This document shows, piece by piece, positions 8,457 through 15,521 of a DNA stretch of 64,000 nt. The notes beneath the pieces were generated by a model that did not search any database, was not told the DNA's origin, and worked only from the letters and a program-made list of their open reading frames with translations. Positions within the stretch are counted from its first letter, which is position 1. Each line of letters starts with the position of its first letter. This DNA is from Chloroflexota bacterium (lineage in GTDB: Bacteria > Chloroflexota > Anaerolineae > B4-G1 > DUEL01). Made by a program: the position numbers and the translations under genes. The DNA lies in assembly GCA_014874475.1 (NCBI GenBank), contig JADBJJ010000032.1, positions 1 to 64,000 on the forward strand, given 5' to 3'.

Positions 8457-8828
8457 TTGGGCAGACGAGGCGCAGAAGCGCAACGGACTGAGGACTGGGA
8501 GGCGTTGTGCTGGAAGAAACTTCAGCGCAACGTCTACCGACTCCAAAAGCGCATCTACCGAGCAGCACGGCAGGGCGACTGGAAGCGTGTCCACAAGTTA
8601 CAACGGCTGCTGCTTCGTTCGGGGCGAGACCCGACCAGGCCGGGGCGGGTCACCTGGTTGTTGAAGCAGCAGCGAGGAAGATGCGGGGCTTGTGGACTGC
8701 CACTGACGACAGAGGATGTGGTGGAGATACACCATCGGGATGGCGACCGGAGTAACGAACGGCGCGCCAACCTGGTGTTGCTCCACGCCCACTGTCACGA
8801 CCAGGCGCATGCCGGGTTGTACCAATGA
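8457..8828 (+). CDS. Intron-encoded protein remnant: RT N-terminal domain joined to HNH (copy 2)
   Basis: About 123 residues from a TTG at 8457, preceded by GAGGAG. As in copy 1, an RT N-terminal domain is followed after LLLRS directly by RDPTRP and an HNH nuclease with CGACG, EIHHRDGD and LLHAHCHD. The catalytic reverse transcriptase (YADD region) and thumb/maturase domain are absent. This copy has the complete 5' intron RNA upstream. In intact introns the HNH part makes the second-strand nick in the target DNA. The frame is conserved between copies, which may reflect recent duplication rather than selection. Confidence 0.72.
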   Translation: MGRRGAEAQRTEDWEALCWKKLQRNVYRLQKRIYRAARQGDWKRVHKLQRLLLRSGRDPTRPGRVTWLLKQQRGRCGACGLPLTTEDVVEIHHRDGDRSNERRANLVLLHAHCHDQAHAGLYQ

Positions 8829-8847
8829 CAAGGCCCCACGCACTGAG

Positions 8848-8881
8848 GAGCCGGATGAGGGGAAACTCTCACGTCCGGTTC
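8848..8881 (+). ncRNA. Group II intron domain V (copy 2)
   Basis: The 34-nt domain V hairpin runs from GAGCCG to CGGTTC and is identical to copy 1. It is followed by a GC-rich domain VI-like hairpin that ends in ACCGTAAC with a candidate branch-point A. Four of the differences from copy 1 fall in this last hairpin. Confidence 0.82.
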
Positions 8882-8923
8882 TGGAACGGCGGTGGGGCAG
8901 TCGCCCGCCCCACCGACCGTAAC

Positions 8924-8986
8924 CACCCGACAGGCTTCGCCTCGCTGCGCTCGGCTCGCCTGCGGGTGATGCGCGTGCCGTTAGGC
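8924..8986 (+). other. attC-like half site 3, at the intron 3' end
   Basis: CACCCGaCAGGC (8924-8935) pairs with GCCTGCGGGTG (8958-8968) with one extrahelical A in the left arm. An 11-base spacer and the outer box GTTAGGC (8980-8986) follow. The left outer box is missing because the group II intron ends at the left arm, the same arrangement as at 4935. The next gene starts four bases after the box. Confidence 0.63.
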
Positions 8987-8990
8987 ACAA

Positions 8991-9287
8991 ATGCCAGAAC
9001 ACAGAATCAAGGACACTAACCTCACCAGATGGAATATATATTTAAAGGAGATAGCAATAAAGTGGGAATATCTTATCATCTACGTATACTCAGAGACGCT
9101 TGGCGGCGGACAGTGGCAGTGGGTGGTAAATTTTGGAAACAGGAAATACGCCCACACAAGCGAAATAATGCAACTAATGAATGAGTTGGGAAGAAACGGA
9201 TGGGAACTTGTGTCTGCCATGTCTATTAACTGGTCAGGCGGAGAGACCAATGCATTCCAAATGTTTTTTAAACGTTCCATATCATAA
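8991..9287 (+). CDS. DUF4177-like small protein (cassette gene)
   Basis: This 98-residue protein contains KWEYLIIYVYSE, LMNELGRNGWELVSAM and a terminal MFFKRSIS, the pattern of DUF4177-type proteins (WEY...LN.LG..GWELV...FKR). The function of the family is unknown. The only in-frame start is the ATG at 8991, immediately after the attC outer box, which is typical for integron cassettes. It is AT-rich compared with the chromosome. The 266 bases after it (9288-9554) hold no gene I can support. Confidence 0.6.
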   Translation: MPEHRIKDTNLTRWNIYLKEIAIKWEYLIIYVYSETLGGGQWQWVVNFGNRKYAHTSEIMQLMNELGRNGWELVSAMSINWSGGETNAFQMFFKRSIS

Positions 9288-9554
9288 GCGTATTGATTTT
9301 TCAGGGTTATCCCCTCAGCTTCCCCTTCCTTCGTACAGGGCCTCGGCTCCTCAGAACAAGCTTGTGGCAAGCGTTTTGAGCAAGGCGGCCGGGTGTGGGG
9401 TCAAGGTCAGATTGTAAAACAGTCAGGGAGGGTGAAGTGAGGCCATTCCAGTCGCAGCAGGTACGGTAAGGTGAGGGCAGTATCGCAAATTGAGATACTC
9501 GGTTTCCTACAGGTAACCTGTTTGCACAGCATCAGAAGAAAGGCGCGAGTACGT

Positions 9555-9689
9555 GCCTAACACCGCATACAGCCGACGTTCACCCGCGCGCCGTTTAACA
9601 GGGTAAAATTGTGTTCAATCGTTATGGGCAGATCGACGTGCCTTGCGTTTAGTGACGCGGGTGAACGCGGCTGATGTAGGCTGTTGGGC
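9555..9689 (+). other. attC-like integron recombination site 4 (long)
   Basis: The outer boxes are GCCTAAC (9555-9561) and GTTGGGC (9683-9689). AGCCGaCGTTCACCCGCG (9571-9588) pairs with CGCGGGTGAACGCGGCT (9655-9671) perfectly except for one extrahelical A, at the same place as in site 1. At 135 bases with a 66-base variable loop it is within the size range known for attC sites. It marks the right end of the cassette-like region; conventional leftward chromosomal genes begin at 11042. Confidence 0.76.
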
Positions 9690-9911
9690 GCAGAGTGAGT
9701 GGAAATGGTTTTGAGGACGTTTACAGAGTGAGCTGTTTCTTGCGGGCGAGGGGTGTAAGCCTTGCCTGCTATGGCTTTGCCTGCGCCGGGGTGTGGCCTG
9801 CGGGGGCGGCAGTTGGCGGTGGATTAAGAACCTCCTGGGCATATTTTTACCCAGGTGGCTACCTCTTGCAAGGGCAGCAATAGTTTTTGCAACCGCCTGG
9901 GCCGGGGAATC
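9690..9911. other. Spacer between cassette region and chromosomal genes
   Basis: No supported gene. CCTGGGcatatttttaCCCAGG near 9835-9856 is a short hairpin that could act as a weak terminator for the leftward GH5 gene, but it lacks a clear T-tract. A GTG-started frame at 9695-9883 shows no recognisable features and I do not call it. Confidence 0.4.
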
Positions 9912-11042
9912 TCACCTCCCCATCAACCGGCGCAGTAAGGCCATCTTGCCCTCATGGACGGTCTCCCAATCGTCCAAGAGCACTCCGCCGGTATCGCCGG
10001 AGTTGGGGTTCAGGGCCCAGTAGAACCAGATGCGGATGTCTTTCGCCAACAGGTAATCCGCAAAGGCATCCTGCCAGATTCGGTCGTCGCCCTCGTAGCG
10101 GCCACCAAATTCGCCGATGCCCAGCGGGTACCTCCCCGCCATCCAGCCAAAGTGGGCCTCCCAGATAGCGGGCATATTGGACGGGAAGTCCGGCGCATCA
10201 AAATAGGGCTGACGGTAAACACTGGGACCGTAAACATGGGGAAGGTAGAGGATGCGCTCCTTCTGCTCAAGGGCAATCTCCACATCCCGGTCAGCCATGT
10301 TCTCCCCCCAGAAAGCAGGCCAGCCGCCAGTATACGACGCATTGCCCACGCCCTCCACAATCACCAGGACAGCGGGGTTGACCGAAAGGACAGCCTCCGC
10401 TCCCTCCCGCGCCAGTTCTTTCCATTCCCTCCAGGTCAGCGCATAGGGTTCGTTGCAGAGGTCAATCCCGAAAACTTCAGGGAATTCCAGGGAGAGTTCA
10501 GCCATCCGGCGCAGGTCCGCCAGCCAGTCCTCCCGGGTGTAACCGTCCCCAAAAGGCCGGCCCGGAAGGTTGCCGCCGATGCGATCGGGGGAGAAGGTAT
10601 GGAAATCCAGAAGGACGTACAGGCCCGCCCTCCGAGTCTCACCCAGGAAATACCGGAGCCCTTCGTACGCGTCGGCGGGGTATCCGGCGTTGCGAGCCCA
10701 GGAAGGGGTGGGACGGCCCGGGGTCAGGACCTGCGGAGAGAGGGGCAACCGAACAGCAGTGAACCCCAACCCCCGCATCTGGGCCAGGAAATCCGCCACT
10801 GTCCGCCCGGTCCAGAGACCGTGAGGGGCCCGGTCAGCCGTCTCCAGGCCGAACCAGTTGATGCCGTAGAGGGGCACCGGTTCGTCGCCCCGAAAGACGC
10901 CCTGAACAGTGGCCCGGTAGGAAGGAAGCGCGGGGGTCTGGACCTCCGGCATCGGAGATGGCGTTGGGCCTCTCAGACCAGTACAGCCTACCAGAAGGAC
11001 CAGCAGAACAGGGAGTAGAATCCACACCGTATTTCGGAGCAT
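9912..11042 (-). CDS. Secreted GH5-family glycoside hydrolase (lipoprotein)
   Basis: The 376-residue protein starts with a lipoprotein signal (LLPVLLVLLVGC, lipidated Cys 20) and a Pro-rich linker. The catalytic domain follows the GH5 clan A pattern: GINWFGLE near 60, VRLPLSP near 98, FHTF near 148, the acid/base glutamate in DLCNEPY (E198), and the nucleophile in GIGEFGG (E311). The C-terminal FYWALNPNSGDTGGVL matches the conserved Trp region. It probably hydrolyses beta-glucans or mannans outside the cell; the substrate cannot be read from the sequence. A Shine-Dalgarno GGAGG lies 6 bases before the ATG. It stands alone, facing the cassette region. Confidence 0.88.
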   Translation of the reverse strand: MLRNTVWILLPVLLVLLVGCTGLRGPTPSPMPEVQTPALPSYRATVQGVFRGDEPVPLYGINWFGLETADRAPHGLWTGRTVADFLAQMRGLGFTAVRLPLSPQVLTPGRPTPSWARNAGYPADAYEGLRYFLGETRRAGLYVLLDFHTFSPDRIGGNLPGRPFGDGYTREDWLADLRRMAELSLEFPEVFGIDLCNEPYALTWREWKELAREGAEAVLSVNPAVLVIVEGVGNASYTGGWPAFWGENMADRDVEIALEQKERILYLPHVYGPSVYRQPYFDAPDFPSNMPAIWEAHFGWMAGRYPLGIGEFGGRYEGDDRIWQDAFADYLLAKDIRIWFYWALNPNSGDTGGVLLDDWETVHEGKMALLRRLMGR

Positions 11043-11155
11043 ACCCTACCTCCTTCAGCCCATACGAGTCTGGCCGCCTGCGCCGCAAGGCAAAACCTCC
11101 GCCCGGGCCATTGGGCCATCGTTTGCAGTTCTCCCGCTCCGATCCGCCGCGATTT

Positions 11156-12319
11156 CTATTCCAGAGCCTGCAGCACAGCCGCGCAGACATCCTGCAGCGG
11201 GATGCCCCGCTCCCGGGCAATGCGAGCGCAGTCCTCATACTCCGGCGACACGGCGACCTTCCGCCCGTCCAGCCACTTCTCCTTCACCCGCACCGTCCCC
11301 CATTCTGTTTCTATTGATGTCTCCTGCCGCCCCGCGACGACGCGCTCCATCAGCCGCCGCCGCACGCCCAGCGTCGGCGTCTCCCGCAGGATGACGGCGA
11401 CCAGTGCATCCGCGCGCTCCGGATGAGCCAGCACGGAAAGCACCACCCCGGGGCGGTTCTTTTTCATCTGGACGGGGGTGAACCAGACATCCAGGGCACC
11501 GGCCGCGAAGAGCCGCTCCATCGTGTAACCCAGCACTTCGCCAGTGACATCGTCCAAATTACACTCCAACAGGCAGACGGTCTCCTGAGCGAGAGTTCCC
11601 TCCGTATCCCCCAGCCAGGCCCGCGCCGCGTTGGGCCAGGGAAACTCCTTCTCGCCGAAACCGTAGCCGACGGCCCGCACCCGCATGGGCGGCTGAGCGA
11701 AGGTGGCCAGTTCGGCCAGTAGCGCAGCGGCGGTGGGTGTGAGGATTTCCGTCTGCGCAGGATGAGGGCAGGTTGGCGCGCCGACTTCCGCCAGAAGGGC
11801 CAAAGTGGCCGGGGCCGGCACCGGCAGAAGCCCGTGCTCGGTCTGGATCAACCCACTCCCCAACGGTACCGGAGACGAGTAGACCCGCTCCACACCCAGA
11901 TGTTCCAGCCCGACAACAAATCCCACCACGTCCACCAGGGTATCCACCGCGCCGATTTCGTGAAAGTGAACTTCTTCCAAAGGTACGGCGTGGATACGCG
12001 CCTCGGCACGGGCCAACCGTTCCAGAACCGCCATGCCTTTTGCCCGCACCGTTTGGGATAGACGGCTTCCCTCCAGCAGGCGCCGGATGTCGGAGAGATG
12101 CCGCGCAGGATGGGCCCGGGCGATATCCCGAATATAGAGGCGGGTGCCAGAGATGCCACAGCGCACCTGCCGCTCCGCCTCCAATTCGTATCCGGAGAGG
12201 TCCATTTTTTGGAGTTCGGCCCGCAGGGTCTCTATGGGCAACCCCAGGTCTATCAGCGCGCCCAGAAGCATATCCCCGGCGGCGCCGGAATAGAGATCAA
12301 GGTAAAGAATTGTGGGCAT
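11156..12319 (-). CDS. larC: LarC, nickel insertion into the pincer cofactor
   Basis: The 387-residue protein has the LarC hallmarks: LYLDLYSGAAGDMLLGALIDLG at the start, VPLEEVHFHEIGAVDTLVD near 115, and a C-terminal domain with LLECNLDDVTGE and MKKNRPGV. LarC is the CTP-dependent nickel cyclometallase that completes the nickel-pincer nucleotide used by lactate racemase and other LarA proteins. I chose the ATG at 12319 because homology starts there; the upstream open frame overlaps larB. In some bacteria larC is split into C1 and C2 by a frameshift; here it is one frame. It is the last gene of larE-larB-larC, with 25 bases to larB. Confidence 0.92.
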   Translation of the reverse strand: MPTILYLDLYSGAAGDMLLGALIDLGLPIETLRAELQKMDLSGYELEAERQVRCGISGTRLYIRDIARAHPARHLSDIRRLLEGSRLSQTVRAKGMAVLERLARAEARIHAVPLEEVHFHEIGAVDTLVDVVGFVVGLEHLGVERVYSSPVPLGSGLIQTEHGLLPVPAPATLALLAEVGAPTCPHPAQTEILTPTAAALLAELATFAQPPMRVRAVGYGFGEKEFPWPNAARAWLGDTEGTLAQETVCLLECNLDDVTGEVLGYTMERLFAAGALDVWFTPVQMKKNRPGVVLSVLAHPERADALVAVILRETPTLGVRRRLMERVVAGRQETSIETEWGTVRVKEKWLDGRKVAVSPEYEDCARIARERGIPLQDVCAAVLQALE

Positions 12320-12344
12320 GGTTGTGAAGCGTGAAATCTGAGTT

Positions 12345-13046
12345 CTATTCGCAGCGGGTTGAACGTGCCTTTGCGGCCCGGTTGGCGATGAGGGCAGCGA
12401 CAGCCCCGGCGCCGATGCCGTTATCAATGTTCACCACCGCCAGACCCGGCGCGCAAGTCTGGAGCATAGAGTAGAGAGCGGCCACGCCGCCCCCGCCCAT
12501 ACCGTATCCCACCGAGGCCGGCAGGCCAACGACGGGGACATCGGCCAGGCCAGCGACCACCGAGGGGAGCGCACCGTCCATTCCAGCCGCAACGATGATC
12601 ACGTCCACCCGTGCTTCGTCCAGCATCATCCGCAAGGGCTCTACCAGCCGGTGGATGCCGGCAACGCCTACGTCGTAGGCCGTGTAGACCGCACAACCCA
12701 TTTCCCGACAGATCAGCGCCGCCTCTTCAGCGACCGGGATGTCGGATGTACCAGCGGTGATGATACCCACGCGTCCGCCGGTCTGGGATGGACGGGTCCC
12801 GGGGCGGCGCAGGACAGCGGCGCGCGCCGGTGCGATCCACTCCATTTCGGCCTGACCCTCAAACTCCTGCCGCAGGCGCGCTTCCAGTTCCGGTCCCACC
12901 CGGCTGAGGATGGCCCGTCCTGTGCGCTCCAGAAAGGCGCGGGCAATCGACACCGCCTCGTCGGGGGATTTGCGGTCCGCCAGGATGACTTCGGGCACGC
13001 CCTTGCGAAGGGCGCGGTCAAAATCGGGCTGAGCAAAGGGCAGCAT
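12345..13046 (-). CDS. larB: LarB, NaAD carboxylase/hydrolase
   Basis: The 233-residue protein has the AIR-carboxylase-like (PurE-related) fold, with VGIITAGTSDIPVAEEAA near 93-110 and AAGMDGALPSVVAGL near 153. LarB carboxylates the pyridinium ring of nicotinic acid adenine dinucleotide and hydrolyses it to the dicarboxylated mononucleotide, the first step of nickel-pincer cofactor synthesis. It sits between larE (3 bases upstream) and larC (25 bases downstream), forming a compact operon. Length is normal for LarB. Confidence 0.92.
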   Translation of the reverse strand: MLPFAQPDFDRALRKGVPEVILADRKSPDEAVSIARAFLERTGRAILSRVGPELEARLRQEFEGQAEMEWIAPARAAVLRRPGTRPSQTGGRVGIITAGTSDIPVAEEAALICREMGCAVYTAYDVGVAGIHRLVEPLRMMLDEARVDVIIVAAGMDGALPSVVAGLADVPVVGLPASVGYGMGGGGVAALYSMLQTCAPGLAVVNIDNGIGAGAVAALIANRAAKARSTRCE

Positions 13047-13049
13047 AGA

Positions 13050-13886
13050 TTACTCCATGATTCCGTGGATTTTGTGTTCGGTGGGGTTAAGGCTACCAGA
13101 ACGGAATCCTTCCAGGTCCAACGTCACATACCGGTAACCCAGTTCCCGCAAGTGGCGGGCAATCTGCCGGCGAGCCGTGGGCGCGACCAGGCGGGGGATG
13201 TCGTCCTCCAGGACTTCCAGGCGAGCCAGGGGGAAGTGGTCGCGCACCCGTACCTGGCGCAGACCCCACTCCCGGCGCAGGTATTCTTCAGCGGCGTCCA
13301 CCCGCGCCAGCGCCTCCGACGTCAGCGGGACACCGTACGGGATGCGGGACGCCAGACAGGCCATCGGGGGCAGGTCGGCTGTGGGCAGACCCAACTGGCG
13401 AGAGAGTTCCCGGATGTCCGCCTTGGCCAGGCCCGCCTCCAGAAGCGGCGCGCGCACACCCAGTTCCTCCGCCGCGCGCATGCCGGGACGATAGTCCCCC
13501 AGGTCGTCCACATTGGCCCCGTGGACCAGGGCCGATAGCCCCTCCGCGCGGACGATTTCCAGCAATCGCCCGAACACAGCCTGCTTACAGTGATAGCAGC
13601 GGTCGGGGCGGTTGACAGCGATATCCGGATGGCTCAGGGCCAGAAAGGGTACCTGGATGTGACGCACGCCCAGGGCGCGGGCCAGTTCCGCTGCATGCTT
13701 CCGTTCTGTCGCCGGAGTCAATTCAGAGATGACCGTCAGCGCCAGCACCCGCTCCGGCCCCAGCACATCCCGGCACAGAGCCAGAAGTAAGGTGCTGTCG
13801 GTGCCGCCGGAAAAGGCCACACCGACGCTGCCCAGGTCGGCGATGATCTGGCGAAGGTGGTCAATCGGGATAGATTTTCCAGACAT
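13050..13886 (-). CDS. larE: LarE, sulfur transferase of the nickel-pincer cofactor
   Basis: The 278-residue protein begins with the PP-loop ATP-binding motif FSGGTDSTLL (25-34), followed by HGANVDDLGDYRPG near 122 and PPMACLASRIPYG near 173-185. LarE adenylates the pincer precursor and inserts two sulfurs. C177 corresponds to the sacrificial cysteine of the lactobacillus enzyme. This protein also has C97 and C100 in RCYHCK. From what I remember, LarE proteins with three such cysteines bind a [4Fe-4S] cluster and can work without self-sacrifice, so that mode is plausible here. It is the first gene of the lar operon. No larA is in the window. Confidence 0.92.
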   Translation of the reverse strand: MSGKSIPIDHLRQIIADLGSVGVAFSGGTDSTLLLALCRDVLGPERVLALTVISELTPATERKHAAELARALGVRHIQVPFLALSHPDIAVNRPDRCYHCKQAVFGRLLEIVRAEGLSALVHGANVDDLGDYRPGMRAAEELGVRAPLLEAGLAKADIRELSRQLGLPTADLPPMACLASRIPYGVPLTSEALARVDAAEEYLRREWGLRQVRVRDHFPLARLEVLEDDIPRLVAPTARRQIARHLRELGYRYVTLDLEGFRSGSLNPTEHKIHGIME

Positions 13887-13948
13887 CCTCTTTTACCCCA
13901 GAGACGCAGAGGGACGTAGAGAGGGGAAACGAGATTTCCTCCCCCCCC

Positions 13949-15244
13949 TCACGGCACCTGGATAAACAGAAACACCGGGTCTACCCGATCGTTCACCGAA
14001 GAAATCTCCACATCTTCGTGGATGAGACCGGCCCAGCAGTACTGGGGATTCCGCTTCCCCTCCACGCCCACAAAGCGGATGCCACCGGTCACTACAGCGC
14101 GGGTGAAAGGGGGCAGATAGAGGTAACCCTCTTCATCTCTCACCAGCACGTTCTCATCCCCCACCGCCCAGCGCCAGGGGTAGTTGATCAGCGCATTCTC
14201 GCAGTGAATGCCCACCCGGAAGGCACCGGATTGGATGGTCTCCCCCAGGGTGGCATAGTTCTGGTCACTATCGTAGACCGTGCCGGGGGGCGGGCCACTG
14301 GTACGGATAGGCGTGGGGCTATCATTCTCCACCGTGAGCGTGAACCAGAGGGTCCCGCCCAGCGGAACGCTCTGGGCTGACCATTCTACCTCGGCGTTAA
14401 GGATATAGGCCCGGGGCACTCCGCCGTTCTGAATGGTCAGCGTGGACGCGGCGATCACTCGCTGCCCGATCGCATCCTCCACCTCCGCCCAGACGGTGTA
14501 GGTGCCGTCAGGCGGGGGGTCGGCCCCCTGGTCTACCCCGGCATCGTAGTCAAAGGTGTGCAAACCCCGCTCGCCAGGGCGGGACGGACTCCGTTCGTCC
14601 TCCCCAATGTGATACCGCACCTCCTTATCCTGGTCCTTGCCCAACAGGTACACCCAGAGCGACGTATACGGCTTGGTCACGAAGACGTTCATGCGCGCCC
14701 GGTCGCTGATGCCGTCCCGGTTGGGGGTAAAGAGGGGCGGCGAAACAGTGAAGTTCCGCAGTTCCGGCAACGCCGTGTCGGCTTCGGCAATGGTCAGCGT
14801 GCCGGTCACCCGTTCGGTGTGGCCCGTTTTCTCGGTCGCCTCCACCACCCAGGTGTAGACGCCGTCCTGCAGCACCCGATGGGTGACCGTGAAGCCGTCG
14901 AACGTCTCCCCGGGTAGCACGTAGCCTTCCACGATGCCGGAGAAGTAGACGGAGTACGGCTCCCGCTCGCCCGTGGGAGCGCGGGGCTGACGGTCCCGAA
15001 AAACGTAGCGGTTCCCCGACTGGTCCAGAAAGTAGATAGAGAGGTCAGCCGAGCGGGCCAGGCGGTAGCGGATGACCAGAACATCGTCCTGACCATCAGC
15101 GTTGGGGGTGATGCGCTCTTTGGAGAAGGAGACATCGGAGAGCAGAGGTTGCTCGCCGCACCCCGCCAACAGAAGGGCAAGCACCAGGGCCCCGAGGGCC
15201 AGGAGAAGAAGACGGATGGTTGGGAAATGGTGTTTTCCTCTCAT
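13949..15244 (-). CDS. Surface lipoprotein with FlgD-like Ig domains
   Basis: The 431-residue protein has a lipoprotein signal (LLLALGALVLALLLAGC) and then two segments with the FlgD-type Ig pattern: FSKERITPNADGQDDVLVIRY near 40-60 and FTVSPPLFTPNRDGISDRAR near 165-185, each followed by GVYTW or GTYTVW. Such domains occur in extracellular proteins of Chloroflexota and others as structural modules. The C-terminal third (from GVPRAY) is a separate beta-rich region with FRVGIHCENA and YCWAGLIHED that I do not recognise. The ATG at 15244 follows a consensus promoter by only about 10 bases, so its mRNA may be leaderless. It is separate from the lar operon. Confidence 0.75.
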   Translation of the reverse strand: MRGKHHFPTIRLLLLALGALVLALLLAGCGEQPLLSDVSFSKERITPNADGQDDVLVIRYRLARSADLSIYFLDQSGNRYVFRDRQPRAPTGEREPYSVYFSGIVEGYVLPGETFDGFTVTHRVLQDGVYTWVVEATEKTGHTERVTGTLTIAEADTALPELRNFTVSPPLFTPNRDGISDRARMNVFVTKPYTSLWVYLLGKDQDKEVRYHIGEDERSPSRPGERGLHTFDYDAGVDQGADPPPDGTYTVWAEVEDAIGQRVIAASTLTIQNGGVPRAYILNAEVEWSAQSVPLGGTLWFTLTVENDSPTPIRTSGPPPGTVYDSDQNYATLGETIQSGAFRVGIHCENALINYPWRWAVGDENVLVRDEEGYLYLPPFTRAVVTGGIRFVGVEGKRNPQYCWAGLIHEDVEISSVNDRVDPVFLFIQVP

Positions 15245-15254
15245 AGCGGATGGG

Positions 15255-15284
15255 ATTATAACACGGAAAACGCAGGAGTGCCAA
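15255..15284 (-). promoter_or_regulatory. Sigma-70 promoter of the lipoprotein gene
   Basis: On the minus strand TTGGCA (15284-15279) and TATAAT (15260-15255) are separated by 18 bases. Transcription should begin near 15248, about four bases before the ATG at 15244, which predicts an essentially leaderless transcript. Confidence 0.7.
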
Positions 15285-15330
15285 TTCACAAAAGGCAGAA
15301 AAGGCGCAAGCATCAGCCTCTCAGAGGGAG

Positions 15331-15358
15331 TTGCTCTATCGGTAAGCAGGGATACAAT
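15331..15358 (+). promoter_or_regulatory. Possible promoter of pxpABC
   Basis: TTGCTC (15331-15336) and TACAAT (15353-15358) are separated by 16 bases and point toward pxpA, 160 bases downstream. The repeats at 15360-15489 would lie in the leader. Match quality is moderate. Confidence 0.4.
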
Positions 15359-15359
15359 A

Positions 15360-15489
15360 GAACACGGATTACACGGATTTCACGGATTTCGGAAAATGGA
15401 ACACGGATTACACGGATTTCGGAAAATGGAACACGGATTACACGGATTTCACGGATTTCGGAAAATGGAACACGGATTACACGGATTTA
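15360..15489. repeat. Tandem ACACGGATTACACGGATTTCACGGATT-type repeats
   Basis: Four units beginning AACACGGATTACACGGATTT are separated by GGAAAATGG; two carry an extra CACGGATTTC. Related but diverged sequence lies at 53899-53983 and traces at 33955-34000. All are in intergenic DNA next to a gene start. They look like a dispersed short-repeat family of this genome. Confidence 0.75.
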
Positions 15490-15521
15490 AACGCGTGGTT
15501 TCAGCCGCAATGGGTGGCACT

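Larger units (their letters stand above)
7226..8923 (+). mobile_element. Group II intron copy 2, near full length with deleted ORF
   Basis: The intron probably starts at GTGCG (7226-7230) and ends near 8923. The 5' 1.2 kb has no convincing protein gene but is rich in short pairings expected of domain I, for example GCGCCT (7228-7233) with AGGCGC (7288-7293) and GGGC-TTC-GCCC (about 7272-7283). Sequence near 8275-8380 resembles conserved domain I-III segments of bacterial introns. The ORF in domain IV (8457-8828), domain V (8848-8881) and a domain VI hairpin follow. At 1.7 kb it is shorter than a complete ORF-bearing intron (about 2.3-2.6 kb) because the RT core is deleted. It could splice if its RNA is intact but would need a reverse transcriptase in trans to move. 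Confidence 0.78.

Noticed and set aside
9695-9883. Short GTG-started frame after attC site 4
   Set aside because: No homology, atypical composition (many Gly, Ala, Tyr) and overlap with a hairpin; not supported as a gene.
15360-15489. Possible CRISPR array in the ACACGGATT repeats
   Set aside because: Units are directly adjacent simple tandem repeats without unique spacers.
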